Positions 43,174-48,223 of a DNA stretch of 48,223 nucleotides are shown in pieces (positions within the stretch are counted from its first letter, which is position 1; the number at the start of each line of letters is the position of its first letter). The position numbers and the translations under genes were made by a program. The stretch is from Marinitoga litoralis (lineage in GTDB: Bacteria; Thermotogota; Thermotogae; Petrotogales; Petrotogaceae), in assembly GCF_016908145.1 (NCBI RefSeq), contig NZ_JAFBDI010000017.1, positions 1 to 48,223 on the forward strand. Reading direction: 5' to 3'. The notes beneath the pieces were generated by a model. That model was not told the origin of the DNA, ran no database searches, and worked only from the letters and a program-made list of their open reading frames with translations.

Positions 43174-43202
43174 ATTTTACCATAATTTTTAACTTTTTTC
43201 AA
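43174..43202 (-). promoter_or_regulatory. Promoter of spoVS
   Basis: On the minus strand TTGAAA (43202-43197), 17 bases, TAAAAT (43179-43174). Start near 43167, i.e. inside the open frame before MEVLKV, which supports the shorter start. Confidence 0.65.
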
Positions 43203-43210
43203 ATTATATA

Positions 43211-43241
43211 AATAATTAGCCAGAAAAACTGGCTAATTATT
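43211..43241 (-). terminator. Hairpin after korA
   Basis: AATAATTAGCCAG and CTGGCTAATTATT form a perfect 13-base stem over loop AAAAA. It closes the oadB-ferredoxin-korA operon just after the korA stop; the T tail on the minus strand is mixed A/T. Confidence 0.8.
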
Positions 43242-43254
43242 TAAGACTAATTAC

Positions 43255-44415
43255 TTAAAATTCTATTATTCTTCTCCATACAGATGTAATTGCATCCAAA
43301 ATTTCTTTAGGAGTTATTAAATCTCCATCTACTTTATTTACCAATTCTATATGCTTTCCAAACTTATTAATTCTTGATATTTCTAAAGCCATTTGCCCTA
43401 AGTTCATTTCTGCTACTATTACTGATTGAGATTTTCTTAAAATATTCTTCATTTTTGATACAGGGAAAGGCCAAATTGTTATTGGTTTAAATAATCCCAC
43501 TGGAATTCTATCTTCTCTAGCCATTTTAACTGCTTTCATAGCACTTCTTGCAACTGTTCCATACGCTACAACAATAATTTCAGCATCATCTGTCATGTAT
43601 TCATCATATATTGCAATTTCTTCTGTGTATAATCTTATTTTTGAATCTAAATGTTTAATAACTTTATCTGCTACATCTGTAGAACCTACAGGGAACCCTG
43701 TTTCATCATGAACTAATCCTGAGACGTGGAATCTAGCTTTCCCCATTTCAATTAATGGATTAACAGGATAATTTTCTTCTTGGAAACCAAAAGGATGAAA
43801 TAACTCTTCATCTTCAATTTCTGAATCACTTAATCTTTGTATAATTTCTGGATTCTCATATTCATCACTTAAGTAAAAACTTTCTCTCATATGACCTAAT
43901 GTTTCATCCATAACTAAAACAACAGGTGTTCTATATTTTTCTGCATAATTAAATGCTTTAATAGTATATTTATATGCTTCTTCAACTGTTGAGGGATATA
44001 ATGCTATTATTTGTTGATCTCCGTGTCTTCCCCATCTAATTTGCATAATATCGCCTTGAGAAGGTTTAGTTGGGAGTCCTGTACTTGGACCACCCCTCAT
44101 AACATCAACGAAAACACATGGTGTTTCTGTCATAATTGCATATCCTAAAGCCTCTTGCATTAAACTAAAACCAGGGCCACTTGTAGCTGTCATAGATTTT
44201 ACACCCGCTAATGATGCTCCTATTATTGCTGCCGCACTTGCTATTTCATCTTCCATTTGAATAAATCTTCCACCAACTTTAGGTAATTCTCTAGCCATTA
44301 CTTCAGCTACTTCGGTAGAAGGAGTAATTGGGTATCCAGCATAAAATCTACATCCAGCTTTTATAGCTGCTAATGCTACTGCTTCATTTCCTTGCATAAA
44401 TACAATTCTACCCAT
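43255..44415 (-). CDS. korA: 2-oxoacid:ferredoxin oxidoreductase alpha subunit (KorA-like)
   Basis: About 386 residues from ATG 44415, which has AAGGTGG 9 bases upstream; a TTG at 44424 lies directly on that site. GNEAVALAAIKAGCRFYAGYPITPSTEVAE, the TSGPGFSLMQEALGYA motif and RGGPSTGLPTKPSQGD are diagnostic of the alpha subunit of ferredoxin-dependent 2-oxoglutarate/2-oxoacid oxidoreductases, which convert 2-oxoacids and CoA to acyl-CoA with reduced ferredoxin. The TPP-binding beta subunit (GDGD motif) is not in the window: a hairpin follows at once. It overlaps the ferredoxin gene by 8 bases. Confidence 0.92.
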   Translation of the reverse strand: MGRIVFMQGNEAVALAAIKAGCRFYAGYPITPSTEVAEVMARELPKVGGRFIQMEDEIASAAAIIGASLAGVKSMTATSGPGFSLMQEALGYAIMTETPCVFVDVMRGGPSTGLPTKPSQGDIMQIRWGRHGDQQIIALYPSTVEEAYKYTIKAFNYAEKYRTPVVLVMDETLGHMRESFYLSDEYENPEIIQRLSDSEIEDEELFHPFGFQEENYPVNPLIEMGKARFHVSGLVHDETGFPVGSTDVADKVIKHLDSKIRLYTEEIAIYDEYMTDDAEIIVVAYGTVARSAMKAVKMAREDRIPVGLFKPITIWPFPVSKMKNILRKSQSVIVAEMNLGQMALEISRINKFGKHIELVNKVDGDLITPKEILDAITSVWRRIIEF

Positions 44416-44626
44416 TATTTTCAACCACCTTTTCCATTACATTAATAGCAATATCTGGGCACAATCTTTCACACATTAAACAACCAATACATTTATCTAT
44501 ATCTTGTACAATTGGTTTTCCTAATTCTGCTGACCCTAATGTTTGGGTAGGACACACATTATAACAAATACCACATTTTTTACATAATGTATAGTTAATT
44601 TCAACAGTATAGCTTTTTTTCGCCAT
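44408..44626 (-). CDS. korD: 2[4Fe-4S] ferredoxin-type delta subunit
   Basis: 72 residues with two cluster motifs: CKKCGICYNVCP (15-26) and CIGCLMCERLCP (46-57). This is the small ferredoxin-like subunit of oxoacid:ferredoxin oxidoreductases, passing electrons from the TPP site to soluble ferredoxin. The gene lies directly before korA and 11 bases after the Na+ pump gene; ribosome-binding site GAGGTGAG. Confidence 0.93.
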   Translation of the reverse strand: MAKKSYTVEINYTLCKKCGICYNVCPTQTLGSAELGKPIVQDIDKCIGCLMCERLCPDIAINVMEKVVENNG

Positions 44627-44637
44627 TTTCTCACCTC

Positions 44638-45777
44638 TTAAGATAAAATTGATAAAAATACACCAGCTGCAACTGCTGAACCTATAACTCCAGCAACATT
44701 AGGTCCCATAGCATGCATTAATATAAAATTACTTGGATCTTCTGATTGAGCTACAGTTTGCGCAACTCTTGCTGAATCAGGAACAGCAGAAACACCTGCA
44801 GCTCCTATTAAAGGATTAATTTTATTTTTAGTAAATAAATTCATTAATTTAGCAAAGAATATACCAGAAATCATAGCAATAATAAAGGCTACTGCTCCCA
44901 ATAAAAATATTTTTAAACTAGTTGGTTTTAAAAACACATCTGCTCTTGCTGTACTACCAACAGATAACATCAATAATATAGTAACTGAATCTAAAATAAA
45001 TCTTGATGCAGCTTCTGCTAATCTTTTTGTAACTCCAGATTCTTTAAGTAAATTTCCTAACATTAAAAGTCCCACTAAAGATAATGCTTTTGGAACTAAT
45101 AATGCAACAACAATAGTTGTAGCGATTGGGAAAATAATTTTTTCTTTTTGACTAACTTGCCTCATTCTTTTCATTCTTATTTTTCTTTCTTCTTTAGTTG
45201 TTAATAGTTTTGACACTGGTGGTTGTAAAATTGGAATTAAAGCAATATATGAATAAGCTGCTATTGCTATTATAGCTAATAATTCTGGTGCAAACTTTGA
45301 TGCTAAATATATTGATGTAGGACCATCCGCACCACCAATAATAGCTATAGAAGCTGCACTGTGTATATCAAAACCTAATAAATTAGCAACAATAAATGTT
45401 CCAAAAATACCCACTTGAGCTGCTGCGCCTAAAAATATTAAACGTGGATCAGCTATTAAATAAGAAAAATCAGTTAATGCACCTATTCCTAAAAATATTA
45501 AAGGAGGATAAATACCTAAAAACATTCCTCTTTGGATATACCATAATAAACCACCAACTTGATCTCCAGTAGGAGGATTTAATAATCCAGTTATTTCTGG
45601 TGGGATATTTGCTAATATAATACCAAAACCAATTGGTATTAAAAGCAAGGGCTCTGCATGTTTTACAATTGCTACATAAATAAGCAATGATCCTATAAAT
45701 AACATTAATATGTGTTGCCAAGTAAAGTATGCAAATCCACTATTAGAAAAAAATGCTATAAAATTTGATAAATCCAT
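44638..45777 (-). CDS. Na+-translocating decarboxylase beta subunit (OadB/GcdB/MmdB type)
   Basis: 379 residues, about 10 transmembrane helices. GGADGPTSIYLASKFAPELL with the conserved Asp, LMLGNLLKESGVTKRLAEAA, LSVGSTARADVFL and GAAGVSAVPDSARVAQ are family signatures. The beta subunit decarboxylates the biotin-bound carboxyl group and pumps Na+ out of the cell. The partner alpha (carboxyltransferase), biotin carrier and gamma subunits are not nearby. First gene of the operon with ferredoxin and korA. Which acid is decarboxylated cannot be told from this subunit. Confidence 0.94.
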   Translation of the reverse strand: MDLSNFIAFFSNSGFAYFTWQHILMLFIGSLLIYVAIVKHAEPLLLIPIGFGIILANIPPEITGLLNPPTGDQVGGLLWYIQRGMFLGIYPPLIFLGIGALTDFSYLIADPRLIFLGAAAQVGIFGTFIVANLLGFDIHSAASIAIIGGADGPTSIYLASKFAPELLAIIAIAAYSYIALIPILQPPVSKLLTTKEERKIRMKRMRQVSQKEKIIFPIATTIVVALLVPKALSLVGLLMLGNLLKESGVTKRLAEAASRFILDSVTILLMLSVGSTARADVFLKPTSLKIFLLGAVAFIIAMISGIFFAKLMNLFTKNKINPLIGAAGVSAVPDSARVAQTVAQSEDPSNFILMHAMGPNVAGVIGSAVAAGVFLSILS

Positions 45778-45809
45778 AATATTTCCTCCTTGAATTATTT
45801 TTCATAGTA

Positions 45810-45838
45810 ATTATAATACTTTATTTCACATAATTCAA
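45810..45838 (-). promoter_or_regulatory. Promoter of the oadB-ferredoxin-korA operon
   Basis: On the minus strand TTGAAT (45838-45833), 17 bases, TATAAT (45815-45810). Start near 45803; leader about 26 bases with AAGGAGGA before the ATG. Confidence 0.8.
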
Positions 45839-45873
45839 GACACATTCTTAATAGTTATACTTAAATAAAGTAT

Positions 45874-45904
45874 AAAAAGAAGGGCTTCAACGCCCTACTT
45901 TTTA
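45874..45904. terminator. Terminator after manA
   Basis: AGGGC (45881-45885) and GCCCT (45892-45896) over a 6-base loop, extended by AAAAAG/CTTTTT arms around an A-A mismatch. Gives a T5 tail on the minus strand. Confidence 0.8.
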
Positions 45905-45935
45905 TCTAATCGTGTTTATTTAAATATTTTAACTT

Positions 45936-46736
45936 TTAAAGAAAAAATAACATTCCTTCTTCTGATATATTATATTCTACATTATGAGGAATTATTATTG
46001 TTCTATAATCTTTTAATGAAACATATATTGCAAACCCTTTAATAATAACTTCTTTTACTTTTCTTATATTAAAATACTGAGTTTTAAATTCTATAGGAGA
46101 ATTAACTATTACATATGGACTATCTTTTAGTACTTTTTTCCCTTTTTCTACATGAATTTCTCTTGGTCTTCCCCAATCATATAATCTATATGTTAAGTCA
46201 GATGTTTGTTGTATTTCAAGCAACATAGAGTTAGGCCCCAATGTATGCACTACTCCTGCTGGAATAAATAACAAATCTTCTTTTTTTAATTTCATTGGTT
46301 TAAAAAACTCGTCCCAATTTTGAGTTTCTATTGCTTTTCTATTATTTTCAATATCATTGGAAATAAATATCTCATTTGATTCATTCAAAAAATACCATGC
46401 TTCAGTTTTCCCCCATGGTTCATTTTCTAATTCTTTTGCATATTTATCATCTGGATGTACTTGAATTGAAAGCCATTGTGTTGTAGATATTAATTTTAAT
46501 AATAATGGAATTCTTGGAATATCTTTCCCTATTAATTCTTTTATTATTCCCGATGGTTTTCCATATTTTTTTCCACTTTCTAATCCTATTAATTCTGTTT
46601 CATTACCTTGAACACCAGAAAACAACCATACTTCACCTATTTTATCCATATCTTTTTTATTAAATATATTATTTAATCTTTCATCTCCCCATACTTTTTC
46701 TACAAAAATTGGTTTAGATAGTAATGCTTCTTTCAT
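45936..46736 (-). CDS. manA: Mannose-6-phosphate isomerase, class I
   Basis: 266 residues. Zinc ligands Q92 and H94 (QVHPDD), E112 (KTEAWY) and H164 (VVHTLG) are in place, and KPIFVEKVWGDERL opens the protein as in the short class I enzymes. It interconverts mannose-6-phosphate and fructose-6-phosphate. Shorter than the eukaryote-like forms, normal for the bacterial short type. It lies 45 bases downstream of the MFS gene on the same strand; ribosome-binding site GAGGTGAT. The upstream IS insertion may affect its transcription. Confidence 0.94.
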   Translation of the reverse strand: MKEALLSKPIFVEKVWGDERLNNIFNKKDMDKIGEVWLFSGVQGNETELIGLESGKKYGKPSGIIKELIGKDIPRIPLLLKLISTTQWLSIQVHPDDKYAKELENEPWGKTEAWYFLNESNEIFISNDIENNRKAIETQNWDEFFKPMKLKKEDLLFIPAGVVHTLGPNSMLLEIQQTSDLTYRLYDWGRPREIHVEKGKKVLKDSPYVIVNSPIEFKTQYFNIRKVKEVIIKGFAIYVSLKDYRTIIIPHNVEYNISEEGMLFFL

Positions 46737-46781
46737 TGTATCACCTCACATTTTTATATTTATTTCATATGCATATAATAA

Positions 46782-47912
46782 TCATTTTAACTTTTTTTGT
46801 TTTTTCCTTAAATTAAAAAGTATGAAAAATCCAATAATTGATATAACGCTCAATGTTAGATATGTTGTAATTGTTCCTTTTTCGTCCAATAATAATCCTA
46901 TTAATGGTGATAATAATGCAAAACTTAAATTAGCTACTAAACTTACCATAGAAATAACGGTAGCTCTATATTTATCCTCTACTTGATGATTAATATAGAA
47001 ATTCATAGTTGGTCTATCCATAGCTCTAACTATTTGTTGCAAAGCTAAAAAAAATATTGCCCATTTTGATACAAATATCGCCGGTAATATAAAACTCAAA
47101 AACATTAAAAAAATCAATGACAATAAAATTTTCCGTGGCCTTATCTCACTAAAAAGAGAAACCAAATACTTTGATGATATTGCAGCTATAATATTAAAAA
47201 TAAAAAATATAATACCAAAATATTGAATATCTATATCAACATGGGAAAAATATGGTTGATATAACCAAAACCCTGTTTTAAATAATAATCCCATGACCAA
47301 CGAATATATAATAGCCCATAATATTCTCGGTTTTTTTAATACTATATTAAAACTTTTAAACACATGGATAATATACTTATGCTCACTTTTTTCCCTATCT
47401 GTTTCAATAAACCCTAATGCTATTATTGATGCGATAATTACATTTAAAACACTAATCCAAAAAGGTAAAAAGGGATTATATTTATAAAGAAAACCACTTA
47501 AGATAGAACCAAAAGCTTGTGAAATAAATACATAAGAATTACTTATCCCTTCAATTTTTTGAAAATCTTTTTTTCTTCCTAATCCATTTAAACTTTCGTA
47601 TAATAATGCCGTATCAGCTCCACTTGATAATGTAATACCTATCCCAAAAATAATTTCTGCTATTGCAAATACAAAAAAGTTTTTAAAAACTATATATAAT
47701 ATCAATCCCAATGCAAAAAATATTCCTGATAAAAACAATGAAACTTTTCTAGAAAGTTTATCTGCTAAAGTACCTGTTGGAATTTCGAACAAGAATACAG
47801 AAATAGAAAATATTGATTGAAGCAACATAATTTCAGAATAATTTAGCCCTTTAAGTAGCATAAACGGTATTAAAATGGGACCAATTATTCTTAAATTTAA
47901 AAATAATCTATA
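46782..47912 (-). pseudogene. MFS transporter, 5' end removed by an IS21-family insertion
   Basis: The first ATG (47861) gives 359 residues with about 11 helices and the MFS loop motif GTLADKLSRK. However, the frame stays open upstream for 17 more codons up to the insertion-sequence edge at 47914, reading YRLFLNLRIIGPILIPF, a good first transmembrane helix. Only a few codons and the start are missing, so the gene was whole before the insertion. A shortened protein starting at 47861 would lack helix 1, and no good ribosome-binding site precedes that ATG. Probable drug or sugar efflux/uptake protein of unknown substrate. Confidence 0.75.
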
Positions 47913-47913
47913 T

Positions 47914-48223
<310 letters not shown>

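Noticed and set aside
43136-43202. Longer start for SpoVS
   Set aside because: The family starts at MEVLKV and the promoter lies in the extension.

Overview
The window looks like chromosomal DNA of a very AT-rich, anaerobic, fermentative, motile bacterium of the phylum Thermotogota, probably from the Marinitoga/Petrotoga side. This rests on gene content and sequence style, not on a search: a class 1B S-adenosylmethionine decarboxylase with the active-site spacing known from Thermotoga, SpoVS in a lineage that does not sporulate, ferredoxin-linked oxoacid metabolism, a Na+-pump decarboxylase beta subunit, several sugar ABC systems, FliS, and cell-envelope proteins with signal peptides and beta-barrel-like C-termini. 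Genes are packed in short operons. They are separated by compact, often bidirectional hairpin terminators, several of them followed at once by an extended -10 promoter of the form TGTTATAAT.

Layout. 1-99: a strong minus-strand promoter firing a GC-rich RNA out of the left edge. 100-6531 (-): nadE, a membrane protein of unknown role, a large PglX-like adenine DNA methyltransferase and a K+ channel/RCK protein in one tight operon. 6702-7397 (+): zinc metallopeptidase. 7426-12488 (-): histidine kinase, NtrC-type activator, solute-binding protein and a small envelope protein. 12720-16544 (+): xylose/multiple-monosaccharide type ABC transporter. The divergent control region between these two units carries inverted TTGCATA repeats and a sigma-54-like element. 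16657-23002 (+): PAS-GAF-GGDEF cyclase, FAD-dependent dehydrogenase, NYN-domain protein and a periplasmic-sensor HD-GYP phosphodiesterase. 23102-26202 (+): ugpBAE-like importer without its ATPase. 26248-27453 (-): CsgG-like/beta-barrel envelope protein. 27685-29043 (+): GPH-type sugar symporter behind a perfect LacI-type operator. 29072-30133 (-): fliS and a neighbour.

30450-32292 (+): XRE-cupin regulator, speD and speE (spermidine synthesis) with a structured leader. 32339-38040 (+): radical SAM protein, iron alcohol dehydrogenase, histidine phosphatase, ComB-like phosphatase, PpiC-type foldase and flavin reductase. 38307-38762 (+): Hsp20. 38853-41315 (+): periplasmic sensor protein paired with a diguanylate cyclase whose reading frame is broken. 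41343-43136 (-): rpsO with a hairpin leader, a DUF1385 membrane protein, an 84-residue protein whose 5' end contains a terminator-like hairpin, and spoVS. 43255-45777 (-): OadB-like Na+ pump beta subunit, a 2[4Fe-4S] ferredoxin and a KorA-like alpha subunit. 45936-47912 (-): manA and an MFS transporter whose 5' end has been cut off by an IS21-family element that runs off the right edge.

The genes point to a carbohydrate scavenger that couples sugar sensing to transporter expression and uses c-di-GMP signalling fed by periplasmic binding domains. The most notable leads are the kinase/NtrC/binding-protein module with its divergent control region, the NYN gene that seems to need a non-ATG start, the hairpin inside the 84-residue gene, the broken diguanylate cyclase, the oadB-ferredoxin-korA cluster without a catalytic beta subunit, and the IS21 insertion. 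I found no CRISPR array, tRNA, prophage or recognisable multi-gene defence system.
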